In this document: positions 17,587-25,185 of the stretch, one piece after another
Position numbering within the stretch: position 1 is the stretch's first letter
Layout of the letters: the number at the start of each line of letters is the position of its first letter
Source of the DNA: DAOUJI01 sp965237875
GTDB lineage: Bacteria; Chloroflexota; Dehalococcoidia; Lucifugimonadales; JAGWBF01
NCBI GenBank assembly: GCA_965237875.1
Contig: CBDEGP010000002.1
Location: 186,001 to 250,000, forward strand
Length of the DNA stretch: 64,000 nucleotides
Direction: 5' to 3'
The notes under the pieces: model-generated
The model's database searches: none
Seen by the model: the letters and a program-made list of their open reading frames with translations, nothing else
Told to the model about the DNA's origin: nothing
Program-made: the position numbers and the translations under genes

Positions 17587-17706
17587 TCGTCCCCCCTATC
17601 TCAACGCTCTCCAGCAGGCCGTAGGCTGCCGGAACGATTTTAACAGAGAAGGCCATAGGTTGGCATGTCCGCAGCCGGGGGCGAACGGGGCTATAATAGA
17701 AATCTC

Positions 17707-18858
17707 ATGAAAATAGTGATAGCTCCACAGAGCTTCAAGGGCGGGATTTCGGGGTCCGATGCGGCAAAGGCCATCGAGGAGGGCATTCTCGACGTGGTCG
17801 GAGACGCCGAAACGGTCCGCATTCCCGTGGCTGACGGCGGGGACGGCACGCTGGACGCTCTCGTCAACGCCACCGGCGGGGAGGTCTTCAGCAGCAGGGT
17901 GACCGGGCCCCTGGGCGCTCCGGTGAATGCGGCGTGGGGCGCTATGGGAGACTCTGAGACCGCCGTGATAGAGATGGCGCGGGCGTCCGGACTTGCCTTG
18001 GTGCATCCCAGATACCGGGACCCCGGGACCGCCACCAGCTACGGCACAGGGGAGTTGATAGCCCAGGCTTTGGACAGCGGGTTCCAGAGGATAGTCGTGG
18101 GGCTTGGCGGAAGCGCCACCAACGACGGAGGCCTAGGCATGGCCCAGGCTTTGGGCATACGATTCATGGACTCCAGCGGGCGCGAACTGCCCCCCGGAGG
18201 TGCGGCGCTGGCCCGGCTCCACCGCATCGACGTATCCGGGGTCCGCCGCGGTCTTATGGAGGCCGAAATCATAGCCGCCACCGACGTCAGCAACCCCCTT
18301 TGCGGCCCGTTGGGCGCATCGGCCGTGTACGGGCCGCAGAAGGGCGCCTCGGCCGCGACCGTTGAAGAGTTGGACCAAGCCTTGGACCGCCTCAGCCGGG
18401 TAGTGGAGAGGCAGTTGGGCGTAAACATGCGGGAGGTCCCTAGAGGGGGAGCCGCGGGAGGACTCGCCGCGGGTCTGGTTGCCTTCGCCGACGCCCGGAT
18501 AGAGTCGGGAATCGATCTGGTGTGCAAAGCGGTGGGATTTGAAGAGAACCTGGAGGGAGCCGACCTAGTAGTCACCGGCGAAGGCAGGACGGACGCCTCC
18601 AGCGTCTTCGAGAAAGCTCCTGTGGGGGTCGCCGGAAAGGCCAAGGCGCTGGGAATACCGGTGATAGCGCTGGTGGGGAGCCTGGGACCGGGATACCAGG
18701 ACGTGTACCGGCACGGCATTGACGCCCTTGTGCCCATCCCGGACCGGACGATGGGGTTCGAGGAAAGCATCAACCGCAGCTACGACCTGCTGAGGACCGC
18801 TGCAGCCCGCACCATGCGGCTGCTCAGCGTGGGCGGGCGCCTGAAGCCGCCGCTGTAG
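17707..18858 (+). CDS. glxK: Glycerate kinase (GarK/GlxK type)
   Basis: The 383-residue protein phosphorylates glycerate in the glyoxylate/photorespiratory-type salvage route. It begins MKIVIAPQSFKGG, the standard family N-terminus, so I set the start at 17707 although the frame is open 42 bp upstream. Other hallmarks are PVADGGDGTLDAL, GLGGSATNDGGLGMAQALG (about residue 122) and VTGEGRTDASSVFEKAP (about 285). It is transcribed divergently from the M20 pair. Confidence 0.92.
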   Translation: MKIVIAPQSFKGGISGSDAAKAIEEGILDVVGDAETVRIPVADGGDGTLDALVNATGGEVFSSRVTGPLGAPVNAAWGAMGDSETAVIEMARASGLALVHPRYRDPGTATSYGTGELIAQALDSGFQRIVVGLGGSATNDGGLGMAQALGIRFMDSSGRELPPGGAALARLHRIDVSGVRRGLMEAEIIAATDVSNPLCGPLGASAVYGPQKGASAATVEELDQALDRLSRVVERQLGVNMREVPRGGAAGGLAAGLVAFADARIESGIDLVCKAVGFEENLEGADLVVTGEGRTDASSVFEKAPVGVAGKAKALGIPVIALVGSLGPGYQDVYRHGIDALVPIPDRTMGFEESINRSYDLLRTAAARTMRLLSVGGRLKPPL

Positions 18859-18865
18859 GCGCCGC

Positions 18866-19270
18866 TCACATCATCTGGGCTTTGACGAATTTGATGACTT
18901 CGTCGGCTACGAAAACGGCGCGCTCGCTGTCCACCTCGTCGTAGGTTTCGGCTGGGATGCCTCCGGGCAGGTAGTGGGGATATCTGGTCATGTCCTCGTA
19001 CTTGTCCAGCGCTATGGCCAGGGAGCGGATGACTTCAAACATCCCGCTGAACAGTTTGGCGTCCTCACACAGGTCGGCCAGTGCATGTCCCCATACGTCC
19101 TCGGCTCCTGCGTGGTACAGGAAAGCCTTGACCGCCTTCTCCCCGGCCTGCTTGCCCATGAAGCAGGCCGTGTTATGGCGGCCCCCTTCCCGCAGATATC
19201 GGGCGTCGTCCAAGTCTTGCTCGGCCTGACGCATCCACCGGGCGCCCTCGGCTTTGAGGTCTCTACTCAT
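18866..19270 (-). CDS. HEPN domain protein
   Basis: This 134-residue all-helical protein matches the HEPN family (PF05168), with WMRQAEQDLDDARYL near the N-terminus, ACFMGKQAGEKAVKAFL in the second helix and a TRYPHYLPGGIPAETYDEVD segment. HEPN proteins pair with minimal nucleotidyltransferases, either as toxin-antitoxin modules or as accessory nucleotide-binding pairs. Its start overlaps the end of the nucleotidyltransferase-like gene by 8 bp. The RX4-6H ribonuclease motif of HepT toxins is not obvious here. It is the last gene of the lut operon. Confidence 0.85.
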   Translation of the reverse strand: MSRDLKAEGARWMRQAEQDLDDARYLREGGRHNTACFMGKQAGEKAVKAFLYHAGAEDVWGHALADLCEDAKLFSGMFEVIRSLAIALDKYEDMTRYPHYLPGGIPAETYDEVDSERAVFVADEVIKFVKAQMM

Positions 19271-19601
19271 AGACGACTTTCCCCTTCTTCACGGCCTGGG
19301 CCAGGAACGTGTTGGTCTCCTGGAGCCTGTAGAACTCCTCACGAGTGTAGACCCAGTAGTTTGTTGCAACCTCAGGATGCAGGTGGCTGATAAAATAGTC
19401 CATGCGGCGTGTGAAGGCCCCCGGTATGTCCTGGACCATTATCAACTCGAGGGAGCTCTCAGGCCCAACCCTGTCTTCGGCCAGGTCGCCGAACAGGATG
19501 ACCTTCTCAACTCCCAGTTGGGGCAATACTTCCAAGATCCGCGCCAACTCCTTCTCCATGGTTTGCTGGCGGAATTTCGTGAATCCAACTCTTACGGCCA
19601 T
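19263..19601 (-). CDS. Degenerate minimal nucleotidyltransferase (HEPN partner)
   Basis: The 112-residue protein has the layout of an MNT-type nucleotidyltransferase, but the GSx10DxD signature is altered at every catalytic position. The segment LFGDLAEDRVGPESSLELIMV has GD in place of GS and SxE in place of DxD. The fold appears intact but nucleotidyl transfer is unlikely. The start is either this ATG or a GTG 6 bp upstream; both lie inside the 3' end of lutC (stop at 19592-19594), so translation is coupled to the lut genes. It overlaps the HEPN gene by 8 bp. Confidence 0.78.
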   Translation of the reverse strand: MAVRVGFTKFRQQTMEKELARILEVLPQLGVEKVILFGDLAEDRVGPESSLELIMVQDIPGAFTRRMDYFISHLHPEVATNYWVYTREEFYRLQETNTFLAQAVKKGKVVYE

Positions 19602-20302
19602 ATCCACTCCAGTATAACCATGTGGACCTCTTTGGGGCCATGCACTCCTATGACCAGCGTCTGCTCGATGTCGGCGGTGCGGCTCGGCCCGGTGATGAGG
19701 TTAGTGTAAGGGGGCCAGCGGCCTTGTTGATATAGGCCCTTTTGGGTGTGAAAGAAGCTGTCTAGGTCCGGCACGATGTCCGCCGGCCTTACCAGGGCCA
19801 CGTGGACCTGCGGCGTCAGGGAAACAAGGCGGCTGAGTCCGGTCCTCGGCTGGACGACCACCGACCCGGTCTCGGCTATGGCGTAGTCCGCCCCCGTGAC
19901 GCACATGTCCGCTTGTGAGAGCAGCCACTTCAATCCCGCATCGTCCAACTCGGCGCCGCGAGCGGCCAGGCCGGTAATGACTCCAGCCTCTCCAAGCCGC
20001 GAGTCCAAGTTGAGGTTGGAGAACACGTCCTCGTCGGACCGCAGGACCAGCTTTGCGCCGACGGACACGGCCAGCCGGGTGACGTATGATGCGGCGTCCT
20101 CCGGGTCGGCGCTGCGGTGCACGGTCCAGCCGCGAGCAGCGGCCGTAGATTCCAGCAGGTCCACAGCCTGGGCCGGAGATTCCAGCAGGTCCACAGCCTG
20201 GGCCGGAGATGCCGTAGAGCCGTCGTCAGGCGCCGGCGGATCGGGATAGGGGTGGGATGGACGGTCTTTCAACGGCCCCAACGCATCCCGGACCCTGGCC
20301 AA
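19592..20302 (-). CDS. lutC: LutC-like lactate utilisation protein
   Basis: The 236-residue protein has an LUD domain (PF02589), with GADYAIAETGSVVV (about residue 140) and LITGPSRTADIEQTLVIGVHGP (about 205) near the C-terminus. With LutA and LutB it forms the iron-sulfur L-lactate oxidation complex. A TTG start preceded by AAGGAGCG lies 10 bp after lutB. The variable N-terminal linker holds an exact in-frame 10-residue duplication (SPAQAVDLLE twice), caused by a 30-bp tandem repeat at about 20149-20209. Its end overlaps the nucleotidyltransferase-like gene. Confidence 0.9.
   Translation of the reverse strand: MARVRDALGPLKDRPSHPYPDPPAPDDGSTASPAQAVDLLESPAQAVDLLESTAAARGWTVHRSADPEDAASYVTRLAVSVGAKLVLRSDEDVFSNLNLDSRLGEAGVITGLAARGAELDDAGLKWLLSQADMCVTGADYAIAETGSVVVQPRTGLSRLVSLTPQVHVALVRPADIVPDLDSFFHTQKGLYQQGRWPPYTNLITGPSRTADIEQTLVIGVHGPKEVHMVILEWIWP
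20149..20209. repeat. Tandem 30-bp direct repeat inside lutC
   Basis: Two exact 30-bp units (each containing TCCAGCAGGTCCACAGCC) lie head to tail; the TCCAGCAGGT segment recurs at 20151 and 20181. The period is a multiple of three, so the reading frame is kept. The repeat lies in the linker before the LUD core. Confidence 0.9.
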
Positions 20303-20312
20303 GAATCGCTCC

Positions 20313-21782
20313 TTATCCAGCGGGTCCTCCTTTGCCGTCGTCCGCCGCCTCTGGCCGGGCGAGGGACTGCTTCCATATATCCCGGAAAGACTTGGCCTTG
20401 AACGCAGGGAGGTCCCTTGACTTGGTCCACTTGGACAAGGGCGCCACGGGGATGCTTCTTATCCTGCCGCCCTTGGAAAACGGCGCTTGGGCCAAGCGTA
20501 CCAAGGCCCCCGCCAAGGAATAGAGGCGCGGGCGCTTCATGATTTGAGTGAACCCGCCGGCGGTGAGACGCTCCCAGACGGATGCCCGGCGTTGCGGCCC
20601 CGGCGCCGACGCCTTGGCCCTGAGGCTCAGGAGCATCCTGGGCAGGTTGATGTTGACGGGACACGCTTCCCGGCACGCACCGCACAGGCTGGAGGCGAAG
20701 GGGAGGTCCATGCTCGCTTTCGATTCCGTCAGGACGGGAGAGACCACTGCGCCGATGGGGCCTGGGTACACCCATCCGTAGGCGTGTCCGCCCACTTTCC
20801 GGTATACGGGGCAAACGTTCAGGCAGGCGCCGCAGCGGATGCAGTACAGGGATTCCCTTAGCTCCGGGTCCGCCAGAAGCCGGGAGCGTCCGTTGTCCAC
20901 GATGACCAGGTGAAACTCCTCCGGCCCGTCCTCATCGCTGCTCCTCCGGGGTCCTGAAATCATGCTCACGTAGCTGGTGATTCGCTGGCCCGTGGCGGCC
21001 CTGGGCAGGAGTCTTAGGAACACGGCCAGGTCTTCCAACGACGGGACGACCTTTTCCATTCCGGTCAGGGCTACGTGGATGCGCGGGGCGGACGTGCAAA
21101 ACCGGCCGTTGCCCTCGTTGGTCACAATTACGACGGTCCCTGTCTCCGCCACCAGGAAGTTGGCGCCGGTGATGCCCATGTCGGCGGAGAGCAGCTTGCC
21201 GCGCAGGGCTTCGCGGGCGGCCCTTGCCATATCCTCGATGTTCACAAGGCCGGAGGCCACTCCGTTCTCTTCAAAGAGACTGCTTACCTGGCGCCGGGTC
21301 TTGTGCATGGCCGGGGCAATGATGTGAAACGGAGTTTCCTCGGCCAACTGTATTATGTACTCGCCCAGGTCGGTTTCCACCGCTTCCACCCCGGCCTGCT
21401 CCAGAGCGCCGTTCAGCCCGGTCTCCTCGGATACCATGGACTTGCTCTTGGTCGCGAGCTTGACGCCGCGTGAACGGGCCAGCCCGGTTACGATGTCGTT
21501 GGCCTCGTTGCCGTCAACTGCAAAGTGGACCTGGCCTCCGTTGGCCGTTACGCGGTCGTGGACAAGCTCCAGCCAGTGGTCCAGGTTCTCGATGGCGTTC
21601 TGCTTTATCTGGCGCGCCCGGCGCCTGAGCTCTTCCCACCGCTCCGGACCCAACTCGTCGATGGCCTCGAGCCGGGCGGCGTCGAAACCTCCCCCAACCC
21701 TGCGGAGGGATTCCTGGAGTTGAGGGTCTCCCAAAGCGTGGGCCGTCGCCTCCTGAAAGCGTCCGGTCTTCAATTCAACCAA
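20313..21782 (-). CDS. lutB: LutB-like iron-sulfur lactate utilisation protein
   Basis: The protein (489 residues from the chosen start) has an LUD domain with GITGANFLVAETGTVVIVTNEGN (about residue 215) and LTGMEKVVPSLEDL, then two 4Fe-4S motifs, CIRCGACLNVCP (about 320) and CGACREACP (about 372). This is the standard LutB/YkgF layout. I choose a TTG start at 21782 because AGGAGG lies 7 nt upstream and the product then starts near the family N-terminus; the frame is open further upstream, where it would overlap lutA without similarity. It is the electron-transfer subunit of the LutABC complex. Confidence 0.88.
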   Translation of the reverse strand: MVELKTGRFQEATAHALGDPQLQESLRRVGGGFDAARLEAIDELGPERWEELRRRARQIKQNAIENLDHWLELVHDRVTANGGQVHFAVDGNEANDIVTGLARSRGVKLATKSKSMVSEETGLNGALEQAGVEAVETDLGEYIIQLAEETPFHIIAPAMHKTRRQVSSLFEENGVASGLVNIEDMARAAREALRGKLLSADMGITGANFLVAETGTVVIVTNEGNGRFCTSAPRIHVALTGMEKVVPSLEDLAVFLRLLPRAATGQRITSYVSMISGPRRSSDEDGPEEFHLVIVDNGRSRLLADPELRESLYCIRCGACLNVCPVYRKVGGHAYGWVYPGPIGAVVSPVLTESKASMDLPFASSLCGACREACPVNINLPRMLLSLRAKASAPGPQRRASVWERLTAGGFTQIMKRPRLYSLAGALVRLAQAPFSKGGRIRSIPVAPLSKWTKSRDLPAFKAKSFRDIWKQSLARPEAADDGKGGPAG

Positions 21783-21847
21783 GACGCCGCCTCCTGGTAC
21801 GGCGCCCTGTTGAGTCCATGCGCTGACGGATTCCGGGTTTGGCCATG

Positions 21848-22621
21848 TCAGTCGGCGCCGGCGTCCAGCAGTTGGGCGATGTGGACTGTCTTTATGTCGA
21901 GACCCCGGCGGCTCAGACCCCCGCCGATGTGCATCAGGCAGCTCATGTCGCAGGCTGTGACGGTGTCGGCTCCTGATGCTGCTATGTCGTCCAGCTTGTC
22001 GTCCAGCATAGCGGTCGATATTTGCGGGTGCTTGATGGAAAAGGTCCCTCCGAACCCGCAGCATGTCTCCGGCTGTTGGAGCGGCGCCTCACTGGCGCCC
22101 ACCACGTTCCCGATGAGCAGCCTGGGGGCGTCCCGAACGCCCAGCTCTCTCAGGAGATGGCATGAAGGGTGGTAAGCGATGCGGGCGCCGGGGGTCCTGG
22201 CGTCCACATCCGTGACTCCCAGGACGTCTACGATAAACTCGGAAAGCTCATACGTCCTGCTCGCCAACTCAACGGCGGCGCCGTGGAGCGTCGGGTCATC
22301 CTCGAACAACTCGGTGTAGACTATGCGGAGCATGGAGGCGCAGGAACCTGAAGGGACCACTATATAGGGCGGCGCTTCATCGTCATGCCGCTTCCCGAAC
22401 GTCTCCAGCACGCGCATGGCCAACGCCTTGGCGTCGGACCTGAATCCCGCGTTGAACAGAGGCTGTCCACAGCAGGTCTGGTCCGGCGGAAAGTCCACCT
22501 CCACCCCCAGGCGTCTGAGCAGGTTGACGACGCTCACCCCCACCTCTGGGAAAAGCTGGTCCACCAGGCACGTGACGAACAAAGACGCCCTGGGCTTGGA
22601 TGAGTTGGATGCGGTCTCCAT
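21848..22621 (-). CDS. lutA: LutA-like Fe-S oxidoreductase (CCG domains)
   Basis: The 257-residue protein carries two cysteine-rich CCG domains (PF02754): TCCGQPLFNAGF near residue 50 and ETCCGFGGTFSIKHP near 195, with partner cysteines in VTCLVDQLFPE and YHPSCHLLRELG. This matches LutA/YkgE, the small subunit of the L-lactate oxidation complex. I start it at the ATG giving METASNSSKPRASLF; the frame is open 45 bp further upstream. It is the first gene of the lutABC-MNT-HEPN operon, and a MITE-like element begins only about 60 bp upstream of its start. Confidence 0.88.
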   Translation of the reverse strand: METASNSSKPRASLFVTCLVDQLFPEVGVSVVNLLRRLGVEVDFPPDQTCCGQPLFNAGFRSDAKALAMRVLETFGKRHDDEAPPYIVVPSGSCASMLRIVYTELFEDDPTLHGAAVELASRTYELSEFIVDVLGVTDVDARTPGARIAYHPSCHLLRELGVRDAPRLLIGNVVGASEAPLQQPETCCGFGGTFSIKHPQISTAMLDDKLDDIAASGADTVTACDMSCLMHIGGGLSRRGLDIKTVHIAQLLDAGAD

Positions 22622-22671
22622 AGCTTCTGAAAGCAGGGTATCAGACCCGGCCCCGGCTAACAACAAGACAT

Positions 22672-22681
22672 GGCCGGATTA
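22672..22681. repeat. 10-bp target site duplication of MITE copy 2, left
   Basis: GGCCGGATTA occurs here and exactly at 24023-24032, directly outside the CAGGG ends of the second element copy. Confidence 0.85.
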
Positions 22682-22818
22682 CAGGGTCTTTTAATATTCA
22701 GAGGTCTTGGTTTCTACGTTCTTGGTGAGCAACGTTACGCCCCGGGGACGGGGCTGAGCAACGGCGAGTAACCCGGGGGAGCTTACCTGGAAGGCTGTTG
22801 AAGGGTGGCGCCTCTGGA

Positions 22819-22821
22819 TTC
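22819..22821. repeat. 3-bp target duplication of IS30, left
   Basis: TTC here and at 23856-23858 flank the insertion sequence. Comparison with the uninterrupted MITE copy 1, which has one TTCC at the matching place (complement strand), supports this boundary. Confidence 0.55.
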
Positions 22822-23855
22822 CCTAAACTCACAAACGAAGTGCAACACCTTGTTAAGGTGTTGTCATGGGAATTCGATACAAGCATGTCACCATTGAAGA
22901 ACGGTGTGAAATGGCCCGTCTACACTCCGCGGGACACTCGGTCCGCCAAATCGCGGCAAGTCTGGATCGCTCGCCATCGACTGTGGCTAGGGAGCTGAAG
23001 CGCAATGGTTCACGGACTAAAGGCTACGAGCCTGTCTATGCCCACCAACAGGCCCGTGCCCGTCGGTGGAGCGGCTCACGGCTGGAGCGGGATGCGGACC
23101 TGCGAGATGGGGTCCTCTCACGCCTCCAACAGGGCTGGTCGCCGGAGCAGGTTGCCGGGCGCATGGCCCTGGAGTCAGGCAAGAAGGTCATCTCCCACGA
23201 GACCATCTACCGGTTCATCTACGCCCAGTTGGCCCGGACGAAAGACTACTCCTGGCGCCACTATCTGCCACGCGGCAAGTCTAAACGAGGATGGCGGGGG
23301 CGCAAAGGCGGCAGCCCGGCTTCCTTCATCCCTCTCCGCCGCCCCCTGGCCGAACGTCCCCAAGACGCCGCTGACCGCCGGACCCCCGGCCACTGGGAGG
23401 CCGACCTGATGCTGTTCAGGACCTACGGCCAGGCCGTGCTCACCCTGCACGAGCGCCACTCTCGCCTCCTCATAGCGTTCCGGCCCCCGGGGAAGGCGGC
23501 CAGCCCCATCGCCAGCCTCATGACCCAGGTTCTGGGGGCTTTCCCGCCCCAGTGGCGGCGGACGATGACCTTTGACAACGGGACTGAGTTCGCCCGCCAT
23601 CACCGGCTCCATGACCTCGGCGTTGATACTTTCTTCTGCGACACCCACTCGCCCTGGCAGAAGGGCGGCGTCGAAAACGCCATCGGGTGCATGCGCAGAA
23701 CTCTGCCTCGGAAGACGGACCTGGCGGAATTGTCCGAAGGCAGGTTTGTGCAGTTGGTGCAGACCTACAACAACACTCCGCGCAAATGCCTGGGATACCG
23801 CACCCCGGCCGAAATCTTTTCAGACCAGGTGTTGCACTTGAAATGTGAATCCACC
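22822..23855 (+). mobile_element. IS30-family insertion sequence
   Basis: This insertion sequence of about 1034 bp has imperfect terminal repeats of about 31 bp. They share a 13-bp core, AAGTGCAACACCT, at about 22838-22850 and, inverted, at about 23827-23839. One complete IS30-type transposase gene is inside. It lies within a MITE-like element, and alignment to the intact MITE copy gives the boundaries and a likely 3-bp target duplication. Confidence 0.85.
22843..22863. promoter_or_regulatory. Hairpin over the transposase ribosome-binding region
   Basis: CAACACCTT and AAGGTGTTG form a perfect 9-bp stem with a 3-nt loop, ending 2 nt before the transposase ATG. The left arm is part of the terminal repeat and the right arm covers the weak AAGG ribosome-binding site. 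Transcripts entering from outside would carry the whole hairpin and be poorly translated, a known way to limit transposition. Confidence 0.6.
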
Positions 23856-23876
23856 TTCCGGCCTCCGCCGGAATGA
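22866..23876 (+). CDS. IS30-family transposase
   Basis: The 336-residue protein has the N-terminal helix-turn-helix region (RYKHVTIEERCEMARL and VRQIAASLDRSPSTVARELKRNG) and a C-terminal DDE core: Asp in GHWEADL (about 175), Asp in TFDNGTEF (about 235) and Glu in SPWQKGGVENAIG (about 268). It appears full length and active. The reading frame runs through the right terminal repeat and takes its last residues (FRPPPE) and stop codon from the flanking MITE sequence, so the element carries no stop codon of its own in this frame. Confidence 0.92.
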   Translation: MGIRYKHVTIEERCEMARLHSAGHSVRQIAASLDRSPSTVARELKRNGSRTKGYEPVYAHQQARARRWSGSRLERDADLRDGVLSRLQQGWSPEQVAGRMALESGKKVISHETIYRFIYAQLARTKDYSWRHYLPRGKSKRGWRGRKGGSPASFIPLRRPLAERPQDAADRRTPGHWEADLMLFRTYGQAVLTLHERHSRLLIAFRPPGKAASPIASLMTQVLGAFPPQWRRTMTFDNGTEFARHHRLHDLGVDTFFCDTHSPWQKGGVENAIGCMRRTLPRKTDLAELSEGRFVQLVQTYNNTPRKCLGYRTPAEIFSDQVLHLKCESTFRPPPE

Positions 23877-24022
23877 CGGGGGGCTTGGCCTATCGTAGGG
23901 GCGACCGGCGATCGCCCAGGCCCAGCTGCGAGCAGTTGCTTGAAAGCCCGTCGAGCCATCCCTCGACAACCCCGGGGGCGAACGGAAAGAAATCGGTCCT
24001 GCCAGAAGATTAAAAGACCCTG

Positions 24023-24032
24023 GGCCGGATTA
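24023..24032. repeat. 10-bp target site duplication of MITE copy 2, right
   Basis: This is the second exact copy of GGCCGGATTA. It contains the complement of the TAA stop codon of the SDR gene (24030-24032). Confidence 0.85.
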
Positions 24033-24845
24033 GAAGCGCGATTGGGAGTCCAAGGTGGCGTAGGTGACGGGCGTGACGGTGAGCAGCCCTGCGTCCACGG
24101 GAAGGACTATGCCCGTGACCCAGCGGGACTCGTCGCTGGCCAGGTATAGGGCTGCGTTGGCAACGTCCCACGCCGTACCCTCGGAGCGCAGCGGGGCTGA
24201 GCTCTTCCTGTACTCCCGGAGCTCGTCGCTCATTCGTCCGGCGGCCATGGGCGTGTAGGCCAGACCCGGAGCGATGCAGTTGACCCGGATGTTGTCCGGG
24301 CCGTGGTCGGCGGCCATCGACTTTGTCAGGCCGATGACCGCGGCCTTGGTGGTCGTATACGGGGTGCTGCTGTGGGCGCGAACTCCGGCGATGGATGAGA
24401 TGTTGATGATGGACCCTCCGCCCCTCTTGACCATCTCGGGAATGGCGAACTTGCTGCACAGCACGATGCTCATGACGTTCACGGCGATGATGCGCTGCCA
24501 CTGCTCCTCGGCGGCCTCGACGACGTTTCCCCGCACGGAGATGCCCACGTTGTTGTCCAGGATGTCCAGCCTGCCGTACCGTGTTATGGCCTCGTTGACC
24601 AGGGCCCGGCAGTCGTCGGCGCTGGTTACGTCGGCGGCAAACACCGACGCCTCTCCGCCCTCTTCCCGTATCATGGTGAGGGTCTCCTCGGCCCGGTCCG
24701 GGTAGGCGTCCACGAGAAGGACCTTGGCGCCCTCCCTGGCAAAAGTAATGGACGTGGCCTTGCCGTTGCCGATTCCGGGGCCGCTGGACCCGGCGCCCGT
24801 GACTATGGCGACCTCGCCTTCCAGACGGCCCGGTCTCTCAGCCAT
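24030..24845 (-). CDS. SDR-family oxidoreductase
   Basis: This 271-residue short-chain dehydrogenase/reductase has the cofactor motif VTGAGSSGPGIG (a longer glycine loop than usual), DNNVG in place of NNAG, SSIAG for the catalytic Ser region and the YTTTK active-site motif (about residue 160). It is the last gene of the AtuA-like/DUF4387/SDR operon and overlaps the DUF4387 gene by 8 bp. It probably oxidises a hydroxyl intermediate in that pathway. Its stop codon is within the duplicated target of the MITE. Confidence 0.9.
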   Translation of the reverse strand: MAERPGRLEGEVAIVTGAGSSGPGIGNGKATSITFAREGAKVLLVDAYPDRAEETLTMIREEGGEASVFAADVTSADDCRALVNEAITRYGRLDILDNNVGISVRGNVVEAAEEQWQRIIAVNVMSIVLCSKFAIPEMVKRGGGSIINISSIAGVRAHSSTPYTTTKAAVIGLTKSMAADHGPDNIRVNCIAPGLAYTPMAAGRMSDELREYRKSSAPLRSEGTAWDVANAALYLASDESRWVTGIVLPVDAGLLTVTPVTYATLDSQSRF

Positions 24846-25176
24846 CGCTCGGCTGCTCCGGCGAGGGTACGGGGACTTCGATGTCCAGCAGAGGCGCGTA
24901 TTGCTGCCCGCCGTAGCAGTCGCCGTCCTCCAGGTCTCCCGAGTATACGGGCCTGGGAATGGAGAACTTTATGGCCAGGGCGTTGTCGCAGTTGAAGAAG
25001 AGAACGTCCTCCTCCTTCTGCTTGTAGATCTCGGCAACCAGCTTCTTGTTCAGCGCCCCCGAGTCGCGCACCTTTTCGTATACGTCGGAGTCGTCGAACA
25101 TAATGTCAAAGGTCAGCACGAAGGGTCCGGCGTTCTTGCTGCGCACCAGTTTTGTGACTTCCCATAGCTTGGCCAT
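24838..25176 (-). CDS. DUF4387 protein (AtuA partner)
   Basis: The 112-residue protein matches DUF4387 (PF14330): LWEVTKLVRSKNAGPF at the start, LTFDIMFDD and then FFNCDNALAIKFSIPRP. Genes of this family almost always follow an AtuA/DUF1446 gene, as here with a 9-bp gap, and in some proteins the two are fused. It is probably a subunit of the AtuA-like enzyme. Its biochemical role is not established. Confidence 0.88.
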   Translation of the reverse strand: MAKLWEVTKLVRSKNAGPFVLTFDIMFDDSDVYEKVRDSGALNKKLVAEIYKQKEEDVLFFNCDNALAIKFSIPRPVYSGDLEDGDCYGGQQYAPLLDIEVPVPSPEQPSDG

Positions 25177-25185
25177 ATTACGCCT

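Larger units (their letters stand above)
22682..24022. mobile_element. MITE-like element, copy 2, interrupted by IS30
   Basis: This is a second copy of the element at 11527-11847, in inverse orientation. Its ends are CAGGGTCTTTTAAT (22682-22695) and ATTAAAAGACCCTG (24009-24022). Without the IS30 insertion it would be about 304 bp. Segments shared with copy 1 include the run GCGTAACGTTGCTCACC, the GGGCGACC palindrome, TTCCGGCGGAGGCCGGAA and CTTTCAAGCAACTG. It is flanked by an exact 10-bp duplication. Copy 2 differs from copy 1 at many positions, so the copies are not recent identical duplicates. Confidence 0.85.

Noticed and set aside
19263..19601. Standard active MntA antitoxin of a HepT/MntA toxin-antitoxin pair
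   Set aside because: All catalytic positions of the nucleotidyltransferase are changed and the HEPN protein lacks an obvious RX4-6H motif, so a classical active module is not supported.
21783..22064. Upstream extension of lutB over lutA
   Set aside because: The extra residues are Arg/His-rich shadow sequence of lutA, and a TTG with a strong AGGAGG fits the family start.
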